Assembly (NCBI RefSeq): GCF_945859685.1
Contig: NC_079147.1
Span: 132,705,645-132,769,644 of the forward strand
Length of the DNA: 64,000 nt
Origin: Eupeodes corollae
Lineage: Eukaryota; Arthropoda; Insecta; Diptera; Syrphidae
Direction of reading: 5' to 3'
The notes below the pieces were generated by a model. That model saw only the letters and a program-made list of their open reading frames with translations, did not search any database and was not told where the DNA came from. Position numbers and translations under genes: made by a program. Below, piece after piece: positions 33,431-46,919 of the stretch (the first letter of the stretch is position 1; each line of letters begins with the position of its first letter).

Positions 33431-36400
33431 CAATTGTTGAAAAAATCGTTATTTCGTTATCGTTTAATATTCGGTTGGTTGAAGCTTAATGATTAAATGG
33501 TACACAATTCATTCAACAATATTGAAGCAATCGGAAATGATGAAGATTGTTTCACAGACAGATCGATGGATTCAACTTGTTAAAGTACATACTCCACTTC
33601 GCGGAGCAAATTGTAGTTACAACTTGGTTACGGGCAAAACGATACGCATTTAAATACTCAGGTAAACGGAAGCGTTTCCAGTGTTTATATGCGGAGTCAT
33701 GTTTTAAGATTAGTTATAGGATTAGATGAGGAAACCAAGGTTTTCGATGATATAATTCTTCAAGTTAATTTAGAACTTGATGAATATTTATAAACGCAGT
33801 TCATTGTCTAATTAAAAATAATAATTGTAAAATATTTGCATATAAAATTTGTTCCCAGATTTTTAAAATTGTTCCTATATCAACACAAATTTTCTGCAAG
33901 TTGTCGGTAGATGCATATCTTAGAGCAATATTTAGCCTAACACCCTACCTATCTACCTTAAAAAATCTTCATCTATTTTAATTTTAAATACTGAAAAGAG
34001 AAATGACCATTCTTGAGCAAAGTACTAATTCAAACTAAAATTATTTTAGTTCTTACCCCCAGTTTACTATCATGCCTTTAATTTCAACCTTCTTAAGAAT
34101 AATTGACATTTATTTTATTTGCTTCAATTTTGCCAATGCTGTTAAAGACGTCAGTGAAAATATTATAAAGATGCAACACGCTATTCCAAGTTCAAAACTA
34201 ATGAAGCAACATCTTAGCATACATACGAGTATATTGATCATCAAAAATAAAAGAGTTGATGTTAAAACCTTCGTTTGTAAAAAGCAGTGTAAATTAATCA
34301 TTTCAATCAAAAAATTCAAAACTAAATGAGATTCATAAAAAATAATATTTACAACCAATTAAACATACATATGTATACGATAACAAATACATGTTCGATA
34401 TTCTTTCGGGACTTTACCCGAAAATTACAAGCAGTTAGTTTAATCCGCCTAAGAGTTTTGATATTCATGCATTTCATATGTATGTACAAATTTCAATTCT
34501 TAGTTTCTGTTTGTTGTTCTTAAGCCAACTTCCAACAGATTATAAGAACAACTTAAGAAATATAGATCATTTAATAGAAATCTTCGAAAATATTTTGTCA
34601 GTTATTCTTTTCGATTCAAGACCCCAATTAAATCAATTCATTCATGGCCAACTTATCCCTTGCACAGTATTAATATACTTTTTCTATCCTACTGAAATTC
34701 TGTTCTATTTTTATGTGTCTCGTTTGTATATTTATGTGTCTCTTTTGTCTAGGTTTTCTTTTTCTTAAATTTGAGAATATACCTAATTAACTATGCTTCA
34801 CTGCTTACTGTTCCTGTTAAAAAACGACGACGAGGATTTATAAAATGCCCCTTGAGTTGAAAACAAATGCGAATTGAGATTTATTATACGTGATACATCT
34901 TCCTAACGATTTTACCAGGTGACATAAAATATCATCACGGTAGTCACGGCTGTGGTGCGTATATTGCTTCTTCTTTATTTTTGGACAGGGATAGTTTCTG
35001 GCTGTTTAACATACAAGCGGTTTGACGATCAATGCTTATCCTTTTATAACTTAAGGTACTTTTGTAAGGAGTCCATGTCCAAAAAACAGAAAATCTTTAA
35101 GGTGTACTTATATAGCTCTTAGGTAGGTATAACTTCTTCAATCTTACATACTTACATGCATATATGTTGTGTATTGTGTTTGTTACCTGAAATTATTCAG
35201 CAGATGTTTCAAACTTTTCGTCTTCTTGTTGATATTCAATTCATTGAACAAGAAAATGTTCAGGTAATGTTAAATTCATACAACCTAAGAGCATTGTTTG
35301 TATGTGTTCCAAATACGAACATATGTATTTGTGTGCATACACATAACATACCTGTAAATATGTTAAAAATATCATGTATATCATATATTGGAACAAATAA
35401 AACTTCGTAATGAAAACACCTTTAGGTCCCCGTTACGATGAAGTGGAGTGCACCTTGAAAACCTCAACTTGCTCTGCTCGATTGCCTGTTCATCTACACA
35501 TTTAACACAAGGAAAACACGAAAGGATATAATTGTTTCGGTGGCAGGATACCCCATTGCTATTGGCACGCGCGAATGTCTATCTGGATATGATGAGATAT
35601 TTTGTACCTTCTGCTAAAAGACCGGCCGTCCCGTATATGGTCCTCTTTTTTAATGACAGCTTTGTATTGCATTTTTTGGGGAAGGTATAGTGCAGATATT
35701 ATGCAGGTTCCATCACCACACAGAAAATACAAAAAAAACTTTATTCAGAGAATCATTATGACCATAAGGTTATGTGGTTAAGCAGCTATTTTTAACATAA
35801 TTGTATGTATTTGAAACTTGTACTTTTTATTATTTCTCTCTTTGATTTGAAACAAATCTGTCATATGAAAGCTATAAGGATCCACTTTATATCACATTAA
35901 CAATAAATTTAAAACTCAATCAAAATTTTATGAATAAAATCAAATATAAAATTGTATAGTGAAAGCTTCTAAAACCAAAATGGGCGAAGTTGAGGAGACC
36001 TTAAATTGTTTCCAGTTTTAGTCGTGTATTCTAATAAGTACTTTCGATGTCAAATAATTTTACATAACTGTCTTTTTTTCTAATTCTTTTTTATCTTATA
36101 ATTTTAAACATTTACCGATATTATACTTAAAAATGTAAAATCAGCTCCTTGCAATCATTTTTAAAGAAAAACCGATAAACTGAGACTTATTTTGTAGGTA
36201 CAGTTAAGTAATACAGTTGTTTAACCTGCGATTCAACTTATATTTGGAACAACTTTGTTAGATCGAGACCTAGGATCATATTTTTATTGTTATAGCGATA
36301 ATGAAAACGCTTTTATTTCAGAACGTGGAAGCGCTCGATTGCTTGTGAATTATAGTTTGGACTATAATAAGCTCCACAAAAAAAAAAAACATTTTGCGTT

Positions 36401-38138
36401 TATTTCGTATTCAGATTTCATCTAAAAATTTTCAGCACGGAATAGGTGAAGGGTATAATATTAATACTCTTCCTTTCTTATTTTGAAAATTTGGAAAAAA
36501 AAACGATTTTGGTTTGAAGGCTAAATTTTAAGTTTGTAATAATTTGTACCTATTTCTTTTAAAGATTTAAGAACGATAGGACTTTTGTTTAAAAAATCAA
36601 GGGTGGATCCAAACTTTGAATAAGAGGGAAAGGGTTCACACGCTTAACATCAAGATACGTTTTTGAGCACCTTATAAAAATATTCTTAAATGTTCTCTAA
36701 AGCAGGCTGACAAAATTTAAATAACATAATGTATAAAAACTTTAGTTATTTGATTAATTTAGAACACTGTCGTCAAGCAAGATATGGTCTAACTATTTAA
36801 TTTGGACGACTCCTATGAAAGCATTCCAAAATTCCAACAGGATTTTATATATAACATATTTAAGAGTTAAAATACAATAGTTTAGAGATTTTGATGTATT
36901 TCACGCAGGCAGAAATGTTAGAAATTGTGTTGAAACGTAGCTTTTTTCCAACAATAATATATTCTGTTTTTTTTTTTTATTTCTATTAATGCGAGGAACA
37001 CTTCAAAAATATAGATGCAAAAACCCAGAAAATGAGAAAATTTGCTAGGAAAATGCGTTTTTTTTTTCGTAAAATACAACAGAATCTGTTATGAAGAATT
37101 GTCTGGCTTTTTTTAGACGTACTTTTTTCAGGCTCAATTTTCGGGACTCTATTATTACTATCGTTATTAGTCTTCATACTCGTACATTGGAGCGGATACT
37201 AGAAGACAAGTTCTAAAAAATACTGTTTTTCGGGAACTTTTTATAAATATTTTGACAAAGTTTTAAAAATTGTAAAAAAAAATGTTTGGTTCTTGAATTT
37301 AAGGAGCACAAAGCATTAAAGTTCATTATCACGCAAATTACACGTTGCAGAATGTCTTTTCACTTCAGTTCTCTAGAGATTCACAGATTTTATAATAAAT
37401 TAATAGATATGAAACGTTAATTTTGTTTTTAATTAGCAATTAGTTTAACAAAAAAAAACTGTTACTGTTTTTGAGATATTTATGGTCTTAAAATTCGTGT
37501 TCTAAAAATCTCAGTTGTAAAGCATCCAAAGCAAATTGTCTTCAAAAAATAGATTTCTTTAAATTTTGGGATCTTAAAAGTTTTTGTGTTTAAAAGAGAA
37601 ACATTTTTGAAAAAAAAACACTTTTAAGGCTGTGCGTAAAAAAAAACAGGTGTTGAGATGATTTTCAGGTATTTAAAAGCAACTTAATATGAAACTGCAG
37701 ATATTCTATTTAAGGTTTATATTAATATTCAATGTGAATAATTGCTCTTTTTCTTACAAAAGATCTTATGAACATAATTTAAGGCATTACTTAAGTTTTT
37801 CCAAATTCTAAATTTTGTCAAAAGAACGATTTTAGTTGTTTTTGACATACATCATTTAGAGATTTTAAATCTATAGTTAGACTACCGAATTCGAATACAT
37901 GCTAATACATCGTGATTATAAAATAATTATAGCGAATTACACACAACAAAATATTTTTAATAAAATAAAAATAAACATTAACAATTTGACAACATTAAAA
38001 TTATTTTGTAAAATTAAAAATCAATTAAAATGAAAATACAATAACAATCTATATTTTTAAAGAAGATCTTCTCAGATGAAAGTCAAATTCAATATGAAAC
38101 GCAATAAGATTAGTTTTACTGACACAGCGGGTTATAGA
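33431..38138. other. Long gene-free AT-rich region
   Basis: Almost 5 kb with only short frames lacking protein-like composition on either strand. It includes a less AT-rich patch at about 35420-35640, which I could not assign, and long T/A runs around 36970-37080. A segment near 37740-37830 matches 25720-25800. Confidence 0.4.
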
Positions 38139-39215
38139 TTAATTTTTTGCATAGTTAACTCTTTGATCATCTTCACGAACCAAAGAACGTACTCTCCGTT
38201 GTCGCGATGGAGCATATAAATTAATTAAGGATAAAAGAAATGGACACCTTATATGGTACGATAAAATATCACTTATAAACATAACTGAATACATTTTTCG
38301 TCTATTTACATGTGATTGCATATACCTAGTAGTATATGATGGAGTTTCGATGTTCAAATCTATTTTCCAAATTGCGAACCTAGTAAATTTTGTTTGAATC
38401 ATTTCAATTCGGTTTGAATGAATGTTATAGAATGGATTCCAAATAACACAGCAATTGTCTAATATTGATCTGACATAAGATGAATAAAGTGATTTTAGAG
38501 CAAAAGAGTCTTTGAAATCTTTACTAATGCGTTTAATAAAGTTTAATTAAGATTCGAAAATTACGCCCAGATCTTTCTTTTCACAAACTCTATCAAGAAC
38601 ATGGCTATTAATCTCATATTCAAAGATAATTTGGGAAAAGTTACGACAACAAAAATAACATTCGTACTTAGATGCATTTAAATATAAATGGTTTACAGAG
38701 CACCATTTAGATAATTTACGAAGATCATTTTACAACAGAGGGCAATGCGTAATTAACTGTATACATCTAAAAAACTTTAAGTCATCAGCAAATAGAAGTT
38801 GAACAGAATTTTCGAAAATATCAGATAAGTCATTGATAAAAATTAGGAAAAGAAGTGGCCCAAGATGGCTACCTTGGGGAACACCTGAGGTTACCAAAAC
38901 TTTACTTGAAACCATATTTTCAATTCTAACAAATTGAATACGATTCTTAAGGTAAGAGTCCAAACATTTCAAGAGATTTAAATGAAAACCAAAAGAAATT
39001 AATTTTCTCAACAAAATTGAGTGATATAAAGCTTTCGCAAAATCTGTGTAAATTACATCAATTTGGAGACCTTTTTCAAGTTTATTTAAAATAAAATTGG
39101 AGAAAAGAGACAGATTGATATTTGTTGCTCTTCCCGATACGAAACGGTGTTTAAATGGTGAAATCTGTTCTCTCACATGGAAAGCTAATTTATTTTATAT
39201 CAATTTTTTCAACAG
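38139..39215 (-). mobile_element. LINE RT fragment, 5'-truncated
   Basis: Minus strand. From 39176: EQISPFKHRFVSGRATNINL, QIDVIYTDFAKALYHSILL, FGFHLNLLKCLDSYLKNRIQ, VTSGVPQGSHLGPLLFLIFI, NDLSDIFENSVQLLFADDLK. This covers RT domains 3 to 5 with an FADD catalytic box. The C-terminal part continues to 38139 (RFAIWKIDLNIETPSYTTRY, then RRKMYSVMFISDIL) in a shifted frame. The RT portion is open for 148 codons, but KAFD has become KALY, and the start is missing. Confidence 0.8.
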
Positions 39216-41659
39216 TTTTGGTAAACATAATAATTTCAAAATATCGTTAAATTACTAACAAATCTTAAGATGAAATATTTACTTATACAATTCAACTGTT
39301 AAAGCCCCCCTTGGATTTTTAATTGGACAAAAGTTGATAAATGTGTGCTAAGCGATTGGAATAGGGCTGGATTTTCGCAGTTTAAAACAGTAAAATACAA
39401 AAATTTATTTTCATATATAGAAGATAAACAATTAAAAATATAAGAGGGTGTCATCAAAGCAATAAGATAAGTTTTTAATTCAAGATAATTCCTACGAATA
39501 TTAACACAAAAAATCAACCACCCCCTTCTGAATCCACCATTCAAAAAAAAAATTTAATGATTTAAAATTAAAAATATACGAAAAAAACATTACCAATAAA
39601 ACCAATCCTAATATAGATTACAAAAATGTCCCTATTATTAAAAAAGAATAAACTGATTACTATTTTTTGACTGGGAGTTTACGAAATAAGTTTTCTTCAC
39701 TTAAAGCTACTTTGATTTGCTCAAGTAAAAAAAATATATTTGTTGCGTTTTGAATAAAACGAAATATTGGAATAGGTTAATTTTAAAAAAAGCTTCACTT
39801 TGAAGTTCTCAAACATATATAGAAAATAACAAGTTTTCATGAATCCGAGCTTAATAAATCTGAGCTTAAACAACTTTCGCATACTTAACATAGAATAAAA
39901 ATGTTTTGAAATTATATTCCTCAGTTTAAAATCATAATCCAAAATGAAATTCAGATTAACAAAAGATGTAATAATTATGGTGCATAAGTATAAAACTGTG
40001 TGCAGACGCTTAAAAATGATTTTAATTTTAATTTACTAACTTCCGCCTTTTTTAAGCTTTAGTGATTTGTATAGTTTTAATGATGTTCACGTTCATGGCT
40101 TCTTTTTTGTTTATTTTTTAATCCTTCTAGGTGTTTTGCATTTTTAAAATTATACCTAAAGAGTCGGACGTAAAACTAATTCAAATTTATATTTAATTCC
40201 CTTCGAATGGGATCATAATTTCTAGTTATGATAATTTTATTGTCCTATATGGGTTGATAGCAAACACGTGTTCCTAGTTTCATTTAACAATTTTACTTTC
40301 TCAGAATAGCAACGGCTTTTGGTAAAACCGGAACAATAAGAACTCATACCTACTATAGGTATCGGTACCTATAGGAATGTATTGTATGTTCCCTCTTTTA
40401 CTATTTTATAATTCGATAAAACAAGAAATCATTCAACTTTGAATAAAAACATGATACCAGGTCCTATACACGTTGTCCTTGAGCAACAGCGAGAATTGAG
40501 AACTACCCAAAAAAGGATAACTCACTTTTATAAACAAGATGTGCATAGGAACGTAGGTATAACCTTGCTGTTTTTATTCTTTTTAAACAATTGTAACAGG
40601 AATATATGTATAAAAATCCAAATAAAATATAATTCCAACACAATATATCAAATTCAGAGTTGATGTATTATATTGCGTCTTCAAAAAGACTTTTGTTATC
40701 CTTCCGCGGATGTGCGTATTGATGTCTTATCCTGTTGCTTTCGCGTATGGTTTTCATTTTTCTAGTATATTGAAAAATTTAAGGGTGACTATCCTACATC
40801 GCATAGCGTCAAAAAGACGATGATGACGAAGAACGGTGTCAGCAAAAGGAATCTTTTCAAGAATCATCGCACCACAAACCCATAATGGCCATGCAACCAA
40901 CCCTTCGTAGAAATATATCAAGGTTACGTAATTGAATGACTTTTCGATAAGACGCAAAAGAAAGGAATAACTATTTCTAACAAAAAAGAAAAGGGGGACA
41001 TCCCTTTTATTGGCGATGTGATGGTTGATATTTAAAATCTGTAATAACATGAAAGGACTTTCAATCCGTTTTGTATGTACATATGTACATATGTTGTTAG
41101 ACTATGTATATATATATATAAGAGAGTGGATTACCAGCCAAAGGCAATATAAAATTACGCATCAACGATTCTCACGCTGTGCGGTTTCCATATTCCTTAC
41201 AGGAACAAGTTATTATATGTTTGGAATACTTGCTATCCATTTTATTCTTCTCAATTTTTATTGCGACGCGATTTTGTATATTTAAAAATGGAAAGCAATT
41301 ATACATTTTAGTTGAAGAAGAGGGTTGATTTGTTGCGTTTAAACTTGTTGAATATTTTTAGCTCAATATGCGTAGGTATTTCCAAATAACGGGTGTTTTT
41401 CAAGACTTGTGGCAATAATTTGTCCGAAGTTGATATTTTTGATTAAATTTTTAGATTAGATTTGGCTTTTATTTTGATAACTTTGATTACAATTTTTTAA
41501 GTTTACAAACAAACAAAAAGCATGGTTTTAATTCCGTCTGCCTAGTTGACGAATCACATATTACAATGACATATAGCTTAATAATATATTCAAAATCTTT
41601 CAATTATAATTCTACTTCTATAGAGTAGAGCTAGCCTGCAAAATTGATATAGTCTAAAT
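39216..41659. other. Gene-free AT-rich region
   Basis: No supported gene. It holds a perfect 9-bp-arm palindrome at 40353-40374 (CTATAGGTA-TCGG-TACCTATAG) and a short TA microsatellite at about 41106-41120. A 98-codon minus frame at 40754-41050 has one protein-like stretch but no family I can name. Confidence 0.35.
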
Positions 41660-42325
41660 ATTCGCTTAATAAAGTATCGGAGAAGTTTCTCAACTGTACG
41701 TATTGTTTCGTTCCCCAAGTTTATTCCGCGTAAAACAAAACAGACTCAGATACTGCTTCAAATATCTTAAACTTGCTGCTATGTGCTTTACTTTTTTTTA
41801 GAAAAACATTTTTTCCAAGTAGCATAACTAGTTTCAGTTCTCTCTTAGATTAATTTCCATGGTCAAATTTTTCGTTAAGTGAACTCTAATTTATTTTAAT
41901 TCCTTGACAACTTCAATGACCTTTTCATTATAGAACCATTTTTCTTTCGTTGAATTGTAGTCCGCAAACAGCAATGCTTTTATTATTTATTTGGCGAAGT
42001 CTTTACCACCTGGTAAGAGGTCTGTAAGATCTTCAATATACAAGGCGAACAGACTCGGACTCAATGCACAGCCTTGTCTGACTCCCTATTGTGTTTTAAC
42101 CCTCTCGACACCTCTTCTCCATTATAGATTCTGTATAACTCTTTCGGACTTCCATGACATTCCGTTACTATACAAATGCAGATTTAAAGTCAACAAAAAA
42201 CGTATAAACCTTCTTGTCTATATTCGGGAATGTTGTGCTGGTATGCCATTCGGTCTGCATGCTTTCCCATCTTTAAGTTCCATTACAGCTGAAATCACTT
42301 CTTAATGTCTTATTGCAGCATCAAG
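41660..42325 (-). mobile_element. LINE RT fragment of another clade
   Basis: Minus strand. At about 42092-42000: GVRQGCALSPSLFALYIEDL then TDLLPGGKDFA, an RT domain 5 of the R.GCALSP type. Further down, about 41930-41660, come EKWFYNEKVIEVV, VHLTKNLTME, KSKAHSSKFKIFEAVSESVL and RTVEKLLRYF in a frame broken by stops. It differs from the jockey-like copies, which have VPQGS. It is directly followed by the head of repeat copy R2. Confidence 0.65.
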
Positions 42326-43110
42326 AGTGCGACCCATACTGATAACTTTCTATCCAGTCTGTCAATTTATCTTGCTTTAAACTTTAACAAATATTCATAA
42401 CAATATTTTGTGTGAGATAAATAATTTGAAGTCAATATCGTTCTTTATGCTCATAATACTTGATAAAAATTACCAACAATATTTTGCATATTGATTTCAA
42501 ATTCTATTTTTGTTTACGAGATTTTATTCGAAAACTAATTTTCACCAATTTAAGTAGCATTTCTTAAAAGTTTATATTTCTTATATAAATACATAAATAC
42601 ATATTCGATTTTTCTAAGAACAATATCTTATTATATTTTGAAGACGATACCTTCAATTGGTCGCGAGAATTAGTTTGAAGCTAATATTTTTAATTTTTGA
42701 AAAGATATTTGAGTTGAAAATTAATTTTTTAAAAATTTTAGTTATTTTTTTAGATATTTAATTTTTGTTAGAAAACTTATAATTCCATTTTTTTTTCTAT
42801 ATTTTACAGAATGTTGAAAACCATATTTTCTATAAGACGAAATTAATTTGAAGCCAATATCTTAAATTTTCAAAAAGATATTTGAGTAGAAAATAAATTT
42901 GTAATAAGTTTTAGTAGTGTTTTTTATGCATTTTTATTTTTTGTATGAATATTGCCAATTCAATGTTTTTTTAAATTTCTACTGAATATTGAAAATTGAA
43001 AAAAGACGGAATAAGTTTGACAACGTATAAATCTTCGTACACACGCTTGTACAGACATCTCTCTAAAAAAATGTATATAGATTATAGGGACCTAGAAACG
43101 TTTTTTCGAT
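42326..43110 (+). repeat. Unclassified AT-rich repeat, copy R2
   Basis: Head GCGACCCATACTGATAACTT at 42329, degenerate internal units, then the near-tail GACATCTCTCTAAAA and GACCTAGAAACG. The terminal palindrome is not recognisable. Confidence 0.6.
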
Positions 43111-43370
43111 TATTGCGACGCATACATTTATTGAAGAAAACTTTTGCATCTCGCATCGTGCGATTTAACACCGCAGAAATATTTGTGTGAGATTATGTTA
43201 AGTCGCTTGTCCACGAAATCGGACAATTGACGCCTTAGAAGAGTATATTCGGCCCGTATAATTGCTGACTACATACGGCAAAAAAAACCTCTCGTCTTGA
43301 ATTTATTCGAGCCAGCCAATTGCTCGAAATAATTTTTTAAACATAATGACAAACCCTCATAACATAATAA

Positions 43371-43860
43371 GTTATTATTATAAGTCCGATTTTCAAAATT
43401 GAAAATTTTGACATTTCTCGACGTTTCAAGGCCCCTAGCAGAAAGGGCTCTCAAGAAAATTGCGTGGGTGGTTTTTTTACTATAGCAGTTTAAAAAAAGG
43501 TGAACATTCTGGTTAACCCTAAATATCTCACGAACCAATGACGCTTGAGACTTGAATTAAATTTTATATTATATATTGTTACGTGATATCAAACAAATAT
43601 ATTTTTGGAAAAAATACAATTAACGGTTTTTTTAAATAAAAAAACTGAAAAAAAAATTGTCACCTCGAAAATTGAATTTCGACTCAAATATCTTTTCAAA
43701 AGTTTGAGATTATTTCTTCTAATTTTAACTTATAAGAAATATTGTTTTCAAAATTCGGAACAATTTTGAGAAAAACCGAATTTTTTTTACAAAATATAAA
43801 AGCCTCTTTTTTCTTCTTAGTTTAAAAAACACCCTTTAAATTTATTTTAGTAATCTTTTC
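43371..43860 (-). repeat. Unclassified AT-rich repeat, partial inverted copy
   Basis: Starts at the tail side (AAGTCCGATTTTCAAAATTG, TTTCTCGACGTTTCAAGGCC) and runs through the internal TGAGAAAAACCGAATTTTTT unit. It faces copy R2 tail to tail across about 260 bases. The head is missing. Confidence 0.55.
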
Positions 43861-45008
43861 CCAATAGATTCATAATTCAATCTTGCAAAATAATGAGATC
43901 TAAATCTTTAAACGAAATTACATTTGAAAGTGTACCTAAATATCTGCATTTTTGAAATCATAAAAGTATAAAAACGTATTTGTTTCCTAGAACTTTTGCG
44001 TTGTGTGCCATTTTAAATGATTTTTGTTTGATTATATTAAAAAACTCGTCTGTTTTTATCTTTAGACCAAAAATAATTTTTGTATTTAAAAATCTGTTCA
44101 ATAATTTATTATTTACACCTTAAATTATAAAAACTATATCTCAAGGATTGGTATTTTTCAAAAACATGTTTCAGAAAACTGACTTACTTAAGATGGCATG
44201 TATAAAAATAAAAATGTATGATATTCTTAAATTAATTGTACGTGTACTATAATAAAAAAGAAGAATGTTACTCTTTAAAATAGAGGAGGCACATATGGAG
44301 TCAAAAAAAGAGCACTCAAATCCTAAAAGTTATTCCAAAAACCACAAAAGTATAATTTTAAAAATTACCACAGGGCTGCTACGAGTAAAAGAGCGATTTA
44401 AGCAACTTCATATGCTCAGTGTTGTCTTTAACTTCAAAAACTTATAGATGCTAGATATTAATTATAAATATATCCCTCTTCTAATAAGGATCCAGGAGTC
44501 AACTTATGGATTTTGGTAAACAGAAAACAAATTATTTTTTCATAAGCATTGAATTAGTACAAAATTTTGAACTGGAGGTTTTAATCAAACATGACATTAT
44601 AATGGTAGAGAAGTCGAAAGAGGTGGGTCCAAACCATTGGGTCGATTGACTTCACATTTAGAAATTAAGGTTTTTAGCCGATTCTCGTTAGGGGTTTTTT
44701 TAAGACTAAAACTAAAAAACGAGACTTCGAATTTTCTCAAAAACGAACCGATAGATTTTTTATTCTCTTTTTAAGTATTTTCAAGAATTAATCGACCGAT
44801 TTCAATCATTTTCTGTGAAAGTTCTTTTACTGCCTCAAAAATATTTGAAAATCAAAAATGTCAAATTTTACTTTTACGAAAATATATAATATATTGTTTC
44901 GAAATTTGAAATCTCGAAAATGGGTCGTAATTTTTCTACGAAACTGTAAGCTTTTAATAATAACTGCATACTAACATATTTTTAAACTGAAACTCACAAA
45001 TTTTTATA
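43861..45008. other. AT-rich spacer
   Basis: No gene recognised. The stretch 44690-44940, with AAACGAGACTTCGAATTTTC, looks repeat-like but has no second copy that I noticed. Confidence 0.35.
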
Positions 45009-45283
45009 ACGGGTGACCCATTTTGCGGTTTCAACAGTATAGCTGGAATTAGACATCTGTCAAACTAAGTTATTAAACCATTTTTTGTCAGTTGAAAGTC
45101 TGACATTTACGAAAATGGATCTCTTAACTATTGCACAACGTATACAAAATGTTAAAATCTACTACAAAAATGGTGATTCTGCCACACCCTTGAAATACCT
45201 GTATACCACTAAAAATATCGCTGCTGTAAGAGAAAGTTTCGATTCCTCGTCGTTCTTGGGGCACATTATGGAGTATTTTGCTT

Positions 45284-45600
45284 ATGAATTTAAACTTTTT
45301 TTTTTTTTTTTTTTTGGGTGGCGCAACAGTCCGTTGTGAACCAGGGCCTAGTGACTTACAACTCTCAACCATTCCTGTGTGCGAGTACTGTTGTCAGGAA
45401 TGGAAGGGACCTACAATTTTAGGCCGAATCCGAACGGCTAATTTGAGAAAGCACTTTGTCATGACAAGATTTACTCTTGAAGGATTTGTCAATTCCTCGC
45501 AAGAGGCAGTACCCGCGCAAATTATTTTTTTAAATTAAGTAGCACAGGCAGGGATTGAACCCAATACCCCTTGCATGTCAGTCCATACATGAATCTACAC
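45284..45600. repeat. Target-site duplication flanking SINE copy 4
   Basis: ATGAATTTAAAC (45284-45295) and ATGAATCTACAC (45589-45600) bracket the SINE and agree at 10 of 12 bases, as expected for a diverged duplication made by LINE-type retrotransposition. Confidence 0.6.
45296..45588 (-). repeat. SINE copy 4 with poly(A) tail, in mariner
   Basis: Minus-oriented, 293 bp. The 20-T run 45296-45315 is its A-tail. The body includes GGTGGCGCAACAGTCCG (start of the 3' end), the shared central segment, and GGGTTCAATCCCTGCC reversed at about 45550, the B box. The A box is missing, so the head is truncated. This is the longest copy in the window. Confidence 0.78.
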
Positions 45601-46330
45601 CTACATCACCAAATAATCTCCAGCTCACACAACAACTGAAGCCAGCTGACCATTCACAACGTCGTATATACATCGAATGTTTGCTTGAACAATAGGCGAT
45701 GGACGGCGATTTTTCGAACAAAATTTTCTATTAGTAAACAAAATTTCCGTGTTTAGGATTCTGAGGCTCCTCAAATAATTGAATAGAGGCCATAACTTCC
45801 ACAAAAGGTCACTGTTTGGGGCACTCTTTGGTCCGGAGGTTTGATTTTACCTTAATCCTTCGAAATCGACGATGGAAGGATTGCCACGGACAATTCGGAG
45901 CGTTATAGCCATATGATAAACGACTTTTTTTTGCCTACTATTGAAGAATACGACTTGAAGAATATGGTTTAATTGCAAGAGACATTTCCTGTTCGCGTAA
46001 TTTCTGGTCGTGGAGATATCAACTGACCACCATGATCATTCGATTTGACACCGCTGGACTTTTGTTTGTAGGGTTACGCGAAAAACCGTATTTTTTGTCA
46101 GATAAATCTTTAACTCTTGAGAACTTAAAAATCAACTTTGGTCAAGTTATGGCTGAGATACCGCCCAATATGTGTCAAAAAGTAGTCAAAATGGTAGTCG
46201 TTTAAATGATGTAGTGTTTCACACATAATGCAAACGTTTAAAATTTATAATAAAAAAAATACCATGAACAAAATATTTTGTATGTGCTTTATTTACTTAT
46301 ACTTTTGAGACGGCAAAATGGATAACCCTG

Positions 46331-46919
46331 CATTTAAACGAACTCGATATCAAAATCCGAGTATTCCGCGAATATTTTCTCAATATTGAAGGCTTTAAAT
46401 TTTTAGTGTCTTCCCCTAATTATATAAAATAGGAAGTTCTCTAAAGATTTTTAAAAGCAATGTTTATAAAACAAACGGGTACTGATGAGGCCATATGATA
46501 CTTCTTGGGTTTTTTTAAATCATTTTGGATCAAACAAATCTTTATACATATTTATAATAAGCATTTTTTAGGTCAATTCTTATAAGGAAGTTTTTCTTAC
46601 AAAAAAGAAAACAAAAAGGGACTGAGGAATGAACTTTTCCTATCCTTATGTATAAACCTTGACAGTATTTGAATATAGGCTAGGACCTTTATAACCAGTA
46701 TGACGCTCTTTAGTTTTTACAATACTTACTTTAGAAATTCGGCTAGTAGCACAGTGAGTCAACAATTCTGTGTGCATTTCAGTGAGAATTTGTTCATTTA
46801 ATTTTGTAAGTGTAAATAAGTCATTTTGTGTTGAACTCATAAACAAACATACAGATACAAAGGCCTAAATCCAAAGTCTGCTTTATAAATAAAGCCTCGA
46901 TGGCTTTAAAATCTTTCCT
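46331..46919. other. AT-rich spacer
   Basis: Nothing supported. Confidence 0.35.

Larger units (their letters stand above)
45009..46330 (+). mobile_element. Mariner-like element (DUF4817-type), relic 2
   Basis: Ends: CGGGTGACCCATTTTGCGGT at 45009 and GGCAAAATGGATAACCCTG at 46330. Protein traces include ALLTIAQRIQNVKIYYKNGD in a local frame (45124 on), PQIIE, KVTVWGTLWSG, NSERYSHMI and LTPLDF. Without the SINE at 45296-45588 it is about 1.0 kb, like relic 1. It contains many stops. Confidence 0.72.

Noticed and set aside
34072..35410. Several plus-strand frames of 65-96 codons in a row
   Set aside because: They overlap, lack splice logic and have AT-driven composition; the minus strand has equally long frames.
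40754..41050. 98-codon minus-strand frame with a protein-like stretch (YEGLVAWPLWVCGAMILEK)
   Set aside because: No recognisable family, no splice or start support. Possibly a decayed exon, but not supportable by eye.
41991..42305. 104-codon plus-strand frame
   Set aside because: It is the antisense shadow of a LINE reverse transcriptase read clearly on the minus strand (GVRQGCALSPSLFALY).
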